From contig JAZHRO010000036.1 of assembly GCA_037157565.1 (NCBI GenBank), positions 16,790,501 through 16,854,500 of the forward strand: 64,000 bases of DNA, read 5' to 3'. This DNA is from Thalassia testudinum. Its lineage: Eukaryota; Streptophyta; Magnoliopsida; Alismatales; Hydrocharitaceae. Position 1 is the stretch's first letter. Each line of letters begins with the position of its first letter. Made by a program: the position numbers and the translations under genes. Shown one piece after another: positions 54,463-64,000 of this stretch. The notes under the pieces are model-generated. The model did not search any database. It had not been told where the DNA came from and worked only from the letters and a program-made list of their open reading frames with translations.

Positions 54463-55078
54463 ACTTGCAGGAGTCTTGGGATTCTAAAATGGGCTCATCA
54501 TGGTCTTTTCCTGCATTTGGAGCTTCCCAACCTTCTTCAATATCAGGTGCATTATATTCCATCTGGGTTGGGAATCCACAACCATTTTGTGCCTCAAACC
54601 CGAGGTCAAATTTATCCTCGATGTTGTTCCAAGATAGCTCATCCTCTGTTGGCGGTATGTACGGGTATTTCTGATCAATCACTTGTTTTATTAATCTCAT
54701 TATCTCTTCCCGTTTTTCAAGACTATCTTGGTGTTGCTTCCAAAGTCGAGGATTTGTCATACATTGAAGGTATTCACTATTGTGCAATTTTTCTATCTCA
54801 ATGTATGCAGTAATGAGCAAGTCACGGGTTGATCCTTTGTTGGCTTCTGCTAATAGTACTTGGGCACAAGTTATGACAAAGGTTGTGGTTGTTGGGACAT
54901 CAACCTGAATGTTTCCTACTGTTGTTGAGGTTTCTTCATTTTCATAAAATCTCATGGCATCCTCAATCATTTTATCTCTCATGGATCTCTGGTATTCAGG
55001 TTTCTTGAATGGTAGTCCTAGGTGGTTCGGCTGCATATTTGGATCAGGTGGTGGAATCAAGATCAGAGTTTGACTCAA
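54413..55078 (-). CDS. E5 ORF a, Gag-like candidate of unknown family
   Basis: 221 codons, starting MSQTLILIPPPDPNMQPNHL. The middle is likely helical (VITCAQVLLAEANKGSTRDL, YIEIEKLHNSEYLQ, KREEIMRLIKQVIDQKYPYI) and the C-terminal third is acidic (DIEEGWEAPNAGKDHDEPIL). No zinc knuckle and no match to Athila Gag that I can see. As the first ORF after the leader in a pol-less element it is the natural candidate for a structural or RNA-binding protein. The start is the first in-frame Met after the leader. Codons are free of stops for 666 bases in a young element, which supports but does not prove coding. Confidence 0.55.
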   Translation of the reverse strand: MSQTLILIPPPDPNMQPNHLGLPFKKPEYQRSMRDKMIEDAMRFYENEETSTTVGNIQVDVPTTTTFVITCAQVLLAEANKGSTRDLLITAYIEIEKLHNSEYLQCMTNPRLWKQHQDSLEKREEIMRLIKQVIDQKYPYIPPTEDELSWNNIEDKFDLGFEAQNGCGFPTQMEYNAPDIEEGWEAPNAGKDHDEPILESQDSCKYESRTEPLEGKFRPLF

Positions 55079-56197
55079 GATGTGTTATGAAGCGATCAGA
55101 TCTGAATAACGAGTCCCACTAAAAATGAGTGTGTGTGCTCTAAAGAGAAAAGATGCAGGACTGAAGATGTTCTTGACCCAATCAAGACACCCAAAAGATG
55201 TTTGGATGACTATGGAGGTTCGGGGCAGATGGACCCCTGGATCTGAAGATCGTCCACCTGAGAATTACCTCGGCAGCCAGAGAGGGAGAGTCCCGCAAAG
55301 ACCCCTACATGGTAGAGCGTCCCTACGGGTTACAGGGTTTCCCCTACCCGACCTCTCTTGTCACTGAGATTCCAGGTAGACCAGAATGAGGACCTTGACC
55401 TCTTAAGTCTATCACTTTTTATTTCAAAGGTGCTTTTAGGGTTCTCACTTGAACTTTAGATGTTTTTGGTATTGTGACCTAATTTAGAGGTTGGTTGACC
55501 CAAGGGGTCAACTTCACCTGACCTGTCCTATAGATGGCAGAATGATTCTAAGCTCGGAGCCTAGAGATCACCCTGATTTGACTCCCATGTTATTAGGTCA
55601 AAAGAAAATTTTAAGATTCAAGTGATTTTAGAGCTCAATTTTAGGGTTTGTCTTATTTAGCTTTCTTCAATCAAGGGCTTGGGTAGCACACTGATGCAGG
55701 AGGGTTTATTTCCTTTTACACAGGCATGTGTGACTAGCGCTTCAAGACCCTAATGTGGAAACCCTAATTTGGTTCTATTTCCAATCCTCTTTTTCTTTTT
55801 CAAAAGTTCTCTTTGGACTTATAAACAAGAAGTGTGTGGTCCGCCGAGATTAAGCGTTATTTCAATTAGGCACAAGAATTTGTGGGATGGGAAAAAAATC
55901 ACTCCAACTTCAAGAATATTTGCAGAAATTTTCGCAAAATCAGAAAATGTTTTGCCTTAGAGATGGTGATTACTATATAAAGAAGGCAATTGATTCCTAA
56001 ATTGATTTTCTTCCTTTTGTCTTTCAAAGATTAGGGGATGATTAAGGAAGAAAAGAAATTACCTGCCCTGGAGTGGTTGACTTGCGAGAGAGATTTTCTC
56101 ATGAAGTACCTGCAAGATCACATCAAAGCAAAGTAGGGCAAGTTAGTGTTCAATATGATAAAAAGAATGTAGAGACTAGTGGTAAATTGCGCATTGC
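55079..56197 (-). other. E5 leader (5' untranslated region)
   Basis: 1.1 kb between ORF a and the primer-binding site with no conserved frame. GC-rich block at 55220-55360; TTTTAGGGTTTGTC near 55642. The packaging signal would be expected here or in the LTR R-U5. Confidence 0.6.
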
Positions 56198-56215
56198 TCC
56201 CCGGCAATGGCGCCA
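56198..56215 (-). other. E5 primer-binding site, tRNA-Asp type
   Basis: The minus strand reads TGGCGCCATTGCCGGGGA three bases after the 5' LTR. It is complementary to the 3' end of plant tRNA-Asp(GTC) as I recall it (ending CCCCGGCAACGGCGCCA), with one mismatch (A for G). Athila elements typically use tRNA-Asp. It fixes the minus orientation. Confidence 0.88.
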
Positions 56216-57009
56216 AAATGTTGTCGACGTTTTGTGCGGGTTTAAAGGATGTCACGTTGTTGTATAACCGACAAAACGTCTAAACAAATATAAAGAATTT
56301 TATTACTCGAAGACCGGAGTATCCGAGGTCGATCACAGGGAGCAAATGGAATTTACTACTAGTCAAAATGTAATTGAACACTCTAATTTACTCAGAATAT
56401 CAATTCAAATGTAAATGTATGCAATTAAAAGTAATTAGGACAAAAATATGAAATTGGACGTCTGATCACAAGATCGGACGTCTTAAAAGTATTTCTCCTT
56501 TTCGTCTTCTTCTGCAGTCTCTCATTTTCTTCTTCGTTTGCTTCTTTCTCTGCTTTCTTTCTTGTCTTGCGAAGCCTTCTTCTTCTTCTGCTTGCCTTCT
56601 TCTCCTGCGAAGGCTTCTTTCTTTCTTCTTCTTCTCTGTCTGGCTCCTTCTTTCTTTTCTTCTTTGGCTTGCCTTTCCTTCTTCTTCTTCTGTAGCGGCC
56701 AAGTCCTTCTTCTCCTGCGTTTAGCCTGCCTGCACAGGAGCAAAACCTAACCCTTCTCCCTCTACCCGCGCGTCTCTCTCTTAAGCAGTTCACTCATGGA
56801 CGCTCTCCCAGAGCCATAGCCATAATCGGGTCGGATCGTACCCGGGACTAGGCGCACCCGCAGGTGGTGTGATGCGTGAGGAGTGCGTTAGCTTAGGTTG
56901 GGTCGGATCCGCCAGATCCGCGTGGTCAAGCCGTGGACGAGGCGGGTGTGGGGTCAGTGAGGGACCTCACCCCTGTGCTTACGGAGGCAACCAGCTTAAT
57001 GCACAAATA

Positions 57010-57053
57010 CAATTTATAGCGTACCTGAGTGTTGCAATCCCACGATGTGGGAC
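57010..57053 (-). promoter_or_regulatory. snRNA-type USE plus TATA box, 24-bp spacing, in the E5 5' LTR
   Basis: GTCCCACATCG (57053-57043) and TATAAATTG (57018-57010), 24 bases apart, identical to the 3' LTR copy. Confidence 0.7.
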
Positions 57054-57946
57054 TAAAGGTTCCGCCCTGATTTCACGCGCGCCCGTAGACTCTCGTATGC
57101 AATTGCCCAAGCGAATGGCTCTGCTGGCGCTCCGTGCTGGGCTCACTCACCTCGCGACACTTGCGTGAGTCTCCTGCATCTGCAGCCTGGGAAGCCTGAT
57201 GCCTGGAGCTTCGTTGGAGCTTCATCAGAGGTCGTCCATGGCGGCAGGAGCTCAAACACTGTCATGCACAAAACGAGCCTCTCAGCCCAATCAGATCAGC
57301 TAGAGACCTTCACCGTGGTACGGCGAAGGCAGTGGACGATGCTGCAGGTTGCCGATCGGCCTAGGCGTGCGTGCCGAGGTCAACCTATGGCCGGTGATGG
57401 TGGGTTGTTCGGGGGGTGATTATGGAGGTCTGGAGTGGCAGTTGTAGGGTGGAGCGAGTTCCTGGTGGTGAGGCGGAGCTCTCGAAGTGGTTGGCGAGCC
57501 GTGTGGGGGGCTGGAATGGTGGAAGCGGCTCGCCGGAGGTCGGTCGGTGATGTGGAAGATGAGGGTGGTCAGCGTTGGTCGAGGGGTAATCAGATGAGAT
57601 AACAGGGGGAAAAGAGAGAGGAGAGGATGGAGAGGAGTTCTAACCTAATTGTAAGGACGAAAGGGGACGGAAGGCGGACAGCAGTACCTGCTGTCGCCGG
57701 AGAAGATGACGCCCAGTGGGGGAGAACAGCGGCGACGACGGGGCTGAGGCGGCGTGCGCGGGTACTGCGCGACGCGGAGGGAAGTCGGGAAGCTAACTCT
57801 GCCACTGGTTTTGTGGCAGAGCGAAGAGGGAGGGGAGGGGGGCTCGCCGGAGCTTGCTGGGACTTTCGGCCGGGCAGGAGGAGACGAATTGGGGGTGGAC
57901 ACTCGGCCAAATCAAGCTCCGGTCCTGCGGTAGGGTCTGGGGGGTG

Positions 57947-57954
57947 TTTTATAG
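57947..57954 (-). promoter_or_regulatory. Pol II-type TATA box of the E5 5' LTR
   Basis: Sense CTATAAAACACC. Expected to drive the full-length transcript of E5. Confidence 0.65.
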
Positions 57955-58890
57955 GTGCTGGCCACTCCTATCAGCGTGTGGAGAGAGCGCAATTAGGTCT
58001 GCCGGCTCGCCGGAGTTGGAAGGAAGGTGGATACCCAAATCTCTCATGCGTTCGCACGAGAGATTGGGTTCACACCAGCGATTATAATTGGCTTTATAAG
58101 GAAGGGAATTCCTCAGAGAATCCTCCTTCCGTTTCTGGGAGGGAATCTCTGAGGGATTAGAGAGCAATCCCTCTTCGAACCTCGCCGGAGCTCGGTTCTG
58201 CCCTAGCAATGGCGGCAGGACCAGTTTGCAAAGGAGGCGAAGAACCTAGGGGGCTCTCTGCAAAGGTATTCAAAAGATAGGGACCAATTTATGATTTGCG
58301 TGTACTAAATTGCAAAGTAGGTCAAGATGACCTCTCCTTAGGTCCAAATTTTGGTATAAACATAATTTAAACCTAGGGAATCCAATGGCGAAGTTGGATT
58401 TCAGGTTTGACCTCGTTTGACTGGACATTTTGCGTAAAAATCCAAATTAGGTTAATTGAAGAGCTAGGACCCTAATCTAGGTCAGACTAGGTTCCAAAGG
58501 CCAAATTAAGTGTTCTAAACCCTAGAGGATGTTTTTCCATGATTTTTAGAGGGTTTACTTGCTTTTTGTTCTGACCGGAACCTTGTTAATTTAAGCGGGT
58601 CTGTTTTAGGGTTACCAAGTGTCATTTAGTTCTTAGATTGCACATGAACCCATTTCTGATTGACTCAACCCTCTTTTTATCTCATTTATACCATTTGACC
58701 TATGTTTTGCCTCTGAGAAATCCCGTTTACGTACTGCAATGGTAAAATTGTAGCTTTAACCTTTATTTCATGTTTTCTTCTCAAGGCACTTATTCCTTCA
58801 GTTAGGCCTTCTTTTAGGTTATGTAGGAGCTTTTATCTTCTTTATTGGGTCAAAATGAGCTAGTTATGGCTCATGATGAGGCTCTCATCA

Positions 58891-60848
58891 ATGAGGTGCG
58901 TGAGGCGTGCGTGCGGGGACCTCACCCCCTATGCGTGCTGAGGCGAGAAGGCTATGTGACTTTTTCAATTTATGCACCTTCAACTGCTCTACTGCTTCCG
59001 ATGTGGTACTAAACCGCACCCCTTTTTTCTGCGTGCAACTGCAGCTAGTGCTCCTTGTTATTGTGGTCAAAGACGCAGTCAAAGAGCCAAATTAGCTCTT
59101 GGGTTGTTATCCTGGAAGTGCTCCGCATCGCCTGGGACTTCGCCTGGGGTCTGCAGTTGCTGAAGCGAGCTTCGAGCGAAGGTAATGGCGATGGAGACCT
59201 GGGAACCTGAAAGCACGAAAATGGGCTAAGAGCCCCAGTTAAAATAGTTCATGAGCTTCGCTAGACCACGACGGATGCATAAGGGATGGTCTCGTGGTTC
59301 GTGGAGGTGTGTGGTGAGCTGCATAGGTTGGAGGAGGAACGCGACGGTAGGTGTGTTCGGCGGAGCAATGGAGGGGCTAATAGCCTCGAAGACCAGAGGG
59401 CTTTTGCTCTCTGGGACACGGCAGAGGTGTAGAGATGAACGGCGACAGGGTTGGTGGAGCGTAGTGGCTGTGCGAGCTCGCTGGAGGTACGCTGACGAGG
59501 TAGAAGATGGAGGACGGTGGGGCGAGTCGGCAGTCGAAACGGAATGGCGAGTGTCTGAAAACGAAGAGTGGAAGATGAGGAGTTGTTTAGGAGAGGAGGC
59601 AGACGAAGGGGAGCGAAGTTGGCGCCGGTTGAGGTATGGCTGACGCTGGAGACGAAGATGCTCTGATAAGAGGTGGACAACAAGGATGGAGGTAGGGACG
59701 CCGACTGGTGCTGCTCAATGCGAAAGAAGGCACAGAAGAAGAGTCTGCCGCTGGTATTGCTGTCAGACGACGAGGGAAGGCAAAAAGGGTCGTTGAAGCT
59801 TGAAGAGCAATTCGGTCGGAGGAGGAGGGAAGAAAATTAAGGGTTTCTCTGGTCTAATTCAAGCTTGAGGGATTCAGCATGAGCAGGGGGTGCTTTTATA
59901 TGCCTCAGGAGGACGATTAGAGCTTAGGAAGCAAGCTTCCCAAGCTTGGAAAGCTCGCCGGAGTTTGGGAATTCCTTGATACCCAAATCTCTCTTGTATT
60001 TGCATGAGAGATTTGGTAGGTTCTAGGGCTTAGGATCGAGTTTAAAAGGAAGGGAATTTCTTGATGAACTTCCCTTTCAAATTTGAAAGGGATTCGTCAA
60101 GAAATTAGGGAGTTCTTTCCTTTTTAAGGTCACCGGGGCAAGTAGGAATATGTTTAATGGTGGTAGGAACCTTTTTGTGAGAACGATGATAAAGTTAGGG
60201 GCCTATTTGAAAATATTTTGAAAGTTAAGGGTAGAAATGTAATTAGACATGACCAATTTGTAAACTAGATCAAGGAAAACTCATCTTGGGTCCAAATTTT
60301 GGTACAAACCTAATTTGGATCTAAAAAATCCAATGGTGAAGCTGGATTTTGGTTTTGACTACGTTTGACTAGGTAATTTATGTAAAAATCCAAATTAGGG
60401 CAAATGCCTATCTGCGACTCTATTCTTGGTCAAAACGGGCTCTGATGGTCAAATTGAAGGTTCCAAACCCTAGAGAATATTTTACTATGAATTTTAGAGG
60501 GTTTAGATGAATTTTATCTTGATCAGAACCTCAGTTAATTAAGTGGGTCTATTTTTAGGATTTCAAAAAGTCATTTAACTCTCAAAACACGTGCAAACAC
60601 ATTTCTGATTATTCTATCCCACTTTTTATCTTTTTAAGACCACTTGACCTTCATTCAACCCTTGAGAAAACTCGTGGTTGTACTGCATTCATGATAAGCT
60701 GGTAAAATTACAGTTTTGACCCTAGTTTCTTATTTTTTCCTCAGAATGATTATGCAATGACTTGACTCTCTGGTAGTTTTGTAGGACCATTTACTGACTT
60801 AATTAGGTCAAAATGAGCTAGTTATGGCTCATGATGGTGTTCCCATCA
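58891..60848 (-). repeat. E4 3' LTR, right part (U3 side)
   Basis: Begins with the ATGAG duplication and ends GGTGTTCCCATCA before the E4 polypurine region. In sense it has the U3, a TATA box ATATAAAA (59901-59894) and the USE module (59009-58966). It aligns with the E5 LTR but with many substitutions, so it is an older branch of the family. Confidence 0.85.
58966..59009 (-). promoter_or_regulatory. snRNA-type USE plus near-TATA box, 24-bp spacing, in the E4 LTR
   Basis: GTACCACATCG (59009-58999; one mismatch to the USE) and CATAAATTG (58974-58966; one mismatch to TATAAATTG) with 24 bases between. The spacer sequence is unlike that of E5. Confidence 0.6.
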
Positions 60849-62499
60849 TATCACCATGCCTAGCTTTTGCTAGTCCCTTAGCAAAAATTCAAGGTATTAA
60901 CTTTGATTCTAGACCATAAAACTTTTGATGCTTAAAACTTTGATCTGTGCTTCCTTTTGTAGATTAGGTTAGAATGCCGATAGTAGGCCTAGAGATACTC
61001 AAGTACCAACCAAGATCTGGACCTAACCGGCTTTAGCCTCAGTCCACCGCGAAGGTTTCTAAGGCCCATAGGAACTAATCTAAGGTTCGTTGAACTCCGC
61101 GGTTAAAGCACCCGTGCTTGTAATTTGTTTTAACCCAGGTTCAGTTTGCAGTGCATTTTTTGTCAGAGAGAGATAGAGGAATTTTTTTTAATTTTTGGAG
61201 AGTTTTCTCTCTCTTTTCTTTTTATTTCTAGCTTCGAATTACCTTTACAACACGATCTGTATCGGATTCCTAGTCCCCACCATCAATCCTTGTAGGGTCC
61301 CTAGCAATCGATGCTTTGAGATAGCACCGCCCATGGCAACCCCCAGAACCCTGGCTTTTGACATTTGGAGATAATCTCTCTCATGGCGTTCTGTAGCTAA
61401 ATCTAGACCCTGGCAATCGACATTTTGAGATAATGCCGCCCATGGCATCTGAACCAGTACAAGGTGCTTACATGACTTCGGTAGGATATGTAGATATCCT
61501 AGGAGACAAGTACCGAGGAGACAATATGTTATTATGCATCTTCGAGGGGAATTTCCCGCCTCTCCGTGCCGGGAACTCATCTAAATCAATTTGTGTTGAT
61601 CAGTCGCTCCTAATCTAGGCAACTTTTTTAGAATAGATTTAACGCATTTGCGTGATTTTGATATTTAAGTGCACTGAACTAGGCTGTGTATGGATTGGGG
61701 TGCTTAGGTTACCGAGTCCTGCAAACCAGAGGTCAGTTAACGAAGTCGAATAATCCCTAAGCCTTAAACCTAATACTTAAGCTTTGCATTTTCCCCAACC
61801 TCTTAAGGACTGTCCAGATCTTAGCGGGTACTTGAATTTTTAATCTTGGGATTACAGCCCAAGAGGCCTAAAATAAGCGTTCCTACTAATCTCTTCTTTG
61901 TTTCATTAGCACGTTTTGCCTTTCATTTTCTTCCTTTTGATTTGGTCTAGAACTAAGTCAATTCCTTAATCTTTTACTAATGGCTACCTCTTTTTCTTTT
62001 CTTTTCAAATTATGCTCCTTTTTGACATTTTTATCTCCTCCGTCAAAATCTGATATGCCATCAAAATTTCCTCCCCTCTCATATTTTTGTTCTGTTTCAA
62101 AAAAAAAAATTTTTTTTTGGTATTTTTGGAATATGTGATTTTTTTGATGAAACCCTTTCTTGTGAAGTGATTTTCATGACGTTTTACACTTTAATACCCC
62201 CTATGCCTACGATTTGCAATGTCCTCATTGTAAATTAGGTGGGTTCAAGTTCAGCTTAGATCATTCATTAGAATAGGTGCACAGTGGATGAATGGGTTGG
62301 GGTAACTGTTACGTTCGATTTCAAGCTCGGGTATGGGTACCAGAGGTGAAGTTGGCTGTTCTAATGGATGAACCCTAAAGTGCAATATGAGTTCAGCATA
62401 AGATGTGTCAGGAATGGTTTCGGGTTTTTCAAAATGACGGGTTGCCTCCTGTTAAGCGTTGAATTTAACGCCATCAACCTTGTGCAATGAGCTTAGGGA
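60849..62499 (-). other. E4 3' UTR
   Basis: Polypurine region (plus strand TATCACCATGCC), then sequence parallel to the E5 UTR, with the triplicated 38-bp unit (61299-61445), an A/T run at 62097-62120, and GTTAAGCGTTGAATTTAACG (62452) next to the integrase end. No convincing coding frame. Confidence 0.75.
61299..61445 (-). repeat. Three direct copies of a 38-bp unit in the E4 UTR
   Basis: Units at 61299-61336, 61349-61386 and 61408-61445, diverged from each other but aligned one-to-one with those of E5. Confidence 0.8.
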
Positions 62500-63480
62500 G
62501 AATGGAGGGTAAAAGATATCTCAGCCAAATTTGTATCGGTAAGTTCAATGAACGATTTGAGTCTCTGACCGTTCACGACAAACGGTTCTGAATAGTGGTT
62601 GAGTTGACTGATTTCGACAACTCCATTTCCAAAGATTCATTGGACAAGGTAGGGTCCAATCCATTTTGATCTGAGTTTTCCTGGGAACAATTTGAGTTTG
62701 GCGTCAAAGAGTAAGACTTTCTGACTAGGAAAAAGATCTTTCTAGATATGTGCTTATTGTGAAAGACCTTAACCTACTCTTTGTAAATTCGTGAGTTCTC
62801 ATAGCGTCATGGCGTAGTTCATCAATCTTGCTCATTTGAAGCTTTCTGTGGTTCCTGCCTTAGAAACATCGAGATTGCAGATCCATACTGCCCAATTGGT
62901 TTTGTGCTCCAATTCGACAGGGAGGTGGCATGCCTTCCCGTACACTAATCTGAAGGGAGACATGCCTAATTGGATTTTGTGGGCGGTCCTATAAGCCCAC
63001 AAAGCTTCCGGAAGTCGGGCTGACCAATCTTTCCTGTTAGGTCGAATAATGACCTGGAGGATTTTCTTGATCTCCCGATTAGATAACTCAACAAAATCGT
63101 TGGTTTGGGGGTGATAAGGAGTAGAGATTCGGTGCGACATCCTGTATTTGGTCATCAATGATATGAACTGAGCATTTGTGAAATGGGTCCCTCCATCAAA
63201 GATAATGGCATGTGGAATCCTGAACCGACAGAAGATGTTCTGATGAATGAATTTGATAACCACCTTATGATCGTTGGTTCGGGTCGGAATGGCTTCGATC
63301 CATTTGGACACGTAGTCAACAGCGAGAAGAATGTATTCGAAGCCATCCGAAATAAGGAAGGGTCCCATAAAGTCAATCCGCCAGATATTGAAGATTTCGC
63401 ATACGAGAATCGGTTGTAAGGGCATCATATCACGGTGGCTCATGTTGCCTAATGTCTGGCAACGAGTGCATGTCTTACAA
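62500..63480 (-). pseudogene. E4 integrase, Athila type
   Basis: 63443-62832 is open for 203 codons: MSHRDMMPLQPILVCEIFNI, WRIDFMGPFLISDGFEYILL (Asp), IIFDGGTHFTNAQF (Asp), TPYHPQTNDFVELSNREIKK (Glu), [20 protein letters not shown] and [20 protein letters not shown]. The D,D,E residues are kept. It stops at 62832; a shifted frame continues with [20 protein letters not shown] and FVVNGQRLKSF to about 62540, the normal C terminus. This is the best preserved integrase in the window, but the frameshift probably inactivates it. Confidence 0.88.
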
Positions 63481-64000
63481 TGATTTTATGCATCTTTGAA
63501 AATCATGGGCCAATAGAAGCCGCACTGGAGGACTTTTGCTACGGTTTTATGACCAGAGAAGTGTCCATTGCATGCCTGGTCATGGCAGAAGGATAGAATG
63601 TCCTGAATTTCCACTTCCGAAACACATCGTCAGATGATCTGATCAGCACCAATGCGGAAGAGATACGAATCTTCCCAAAAGTAGTACTTGGCATCGGAAA
63701 GTAATTTGTCCTTCTTGGCTTTTGGCCAATCGGACGGGATTTGATGTGATGCCAAGTTGTTTACTAGATCAGCAAACCATGGAAGTCTCGCACTAATAGT
63801 TAATAGGTGCTCATCGGAAAAATGTTCAGTAATGGGTCCGGAAGGGTCGATAATGTTAGAAGGAAGGTGAGATAAGTGATCAACTACCACATTCTGTTTC
63901 CCCGCCCTGTCACAAATCTCGATGTCAAATTTTTGCAACAGCAAGATCCAGCAGATTAGTCAAGGTTTCGCGTCCTTCTTCGCAAGGAGATGCCTCACAT
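63481..64000 (-). pseudogene. E4 RNase H end and integrase zinc finger, cut by the window edge
   Basis: 63944-63630 reads LLQKFDIEICDRAGKQNVVV, DHLSHLPSNIIDPSGPITEH, PWFADLVNNLASHQIPSDWP and KYYFWEDSYLFRIGADQII, then a stop. In frame it continues RCVSEVEIQDILSFCHDQ, NGHFSGHKTVAKVLQCGFYW and CKTCTRCQTLGNMSHRDMMP (H2C2 finger). Upstream to 64000, [12 protein letters not shown] and a stop are RNase H. The RT should follow beyond the window. Confidence 0.85.

Larger units (their letters stand above)
49107..58890 (-). mobile_element. Complete non-autonomous LTR retrotransposon E5 (9784 bp)
   Basis: Two near-identical LTRs (49107-51783 and 56219-58890), an ATGAG duplication on both sides, a tRNA-Asp-type primer-binding site (56198-56215) next to the 5' LTR, and a polypurine tract (51784-51793) next to the 3' LTR. 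The 4.4-kb internal region has two overlapping acidic ORFs and no protease, RT, RNase H or integrase, so it must depend on another element in trans. LTR divergence judged by eye is a few percent, making it the youngest insertion in the window. E4, into whose LTR it inserted, shares its LTR and UTR design and carries pol. Confidence 0.93.
56219..58890 (-). repeat. E5 5' LTR (family B)
   Basis: Same modules as the 3' LTR: TATA 57954-57947, USE 57053-57043, TATA 57018-57010, GAA-rich tract 56720-56500, inverted repeat near 56459-56484 (one mismatch). Within the 178-codon stretch compared (57627-58160 against 50520-51053) about ten codons differ. The CTT microsatellite is shorter here than in the 3' LTR. 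The right end is followed by ATGAG (58891-58895). Confidence 0.95.
48357..64000 (-). mobile_element. Athila-type element E4, 3' LTR split by E5; continues beyond the right edge
   Basis: The LTR is 48357-49106 plus 58891-60848 (about 2.7 kb once E5 and one ATGAG copy are removed). It is followed by a polypurine tract, a UTR with the triplicated CATGG repeat, and degenerate Athila pol (about 62500-64000). The LTR type is the same as E5 but clearly diverged. The 5' half of pol, gag and the 5' LTR lie beyond 64000. Confidence 0.85.

Noticed and set aside
1..64000. CRISPR arrays, operons, bacterial features
   Set aside because: The tandem repeats present (31986-32107, 52233-52379) have variable units without unique spacers of constant length, and the sequence is clearly plant nuclear DNA.

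Overview
This window is repeat-rich plant DNA with no intact host protein-coding gene that I can support. It is an archive of nested transposable elements: a LINE with an APE-type endonuclease, Ty3/gypsy chromovirus LTRs, several Athila-type Ty3/gypsy elements, a CACTA (En/Spm) DNA transposon, and one degenerate tRNA gene. The element types, the tRNA-Asp primer-binding site, and the spacing of a plant snRNA-type promoter motif all point to an angiosperm. The CACTA termini and GC-rich LTRs lean towards a monocot, but weakly.

Layout. 1-3240 is a decayed minus-strand LINE running off the left edge. 3241-6704 is AT-rich intergenic DNA with a tRNA-Gly-like pseudogene (5969-6038). 6705-13594 is the 3' end of a minus-strand chromovirus (LTR 6705-9301, integrase remnants 9302-10579 and 13313-13594), split by a plus-oriented 'family B' LTR (10580-13312). 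13595-19838 is Athila element E1 (LTR, 3' UTR, broken pol). 19839-24893 is mainly LTR-like sequence split by a probable solo LTR (21517-23572). 24894-27193 is a family-B solo LTR with a clean CTATG target duplication.

27250-64000+ is one nested stack, every Athila element on the minus strand. E2 (27250-44520) carries a 9.8-kb CACTA transposon in its 3' UTR (28521-38345, TTT duplication) and a chromovirus solo LTR (39121-41812, GGGTA duplication). E2 pol is interrupted by the LTR of E3 (44521-48356). E3 is followed by E4 (48357 to beyond 64000), and a complete 9784-bp element, E5 (49107-58890, ATGAG duplication), sits inside the 3' LTR of E4. E5 has no pol; it has two unrecognised ORFs. E4 has the same LTR type plus a degenerate pol, so an E4-like element is the likely helper for E5.

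The most unusual signal is in the family-B LTRs. About 0.9 kb downstream of an ordinary Pol II TATA box they carry a plant snRNA upstream sequence element (USE, GTCCCACATCG or a near match), followed after exactly 24 bases by a TATA-like box. That is the spacing of plant Pol III (U6-type) snRNA promoters. The spacing holds in six LTR copies whose spacer sequences differ. A second theme is clustered GACGTC palindromes in the LTRs of three otherwise unrelated families.

All boundaries, homologies and frames were read by eye. No database or folding program was run.
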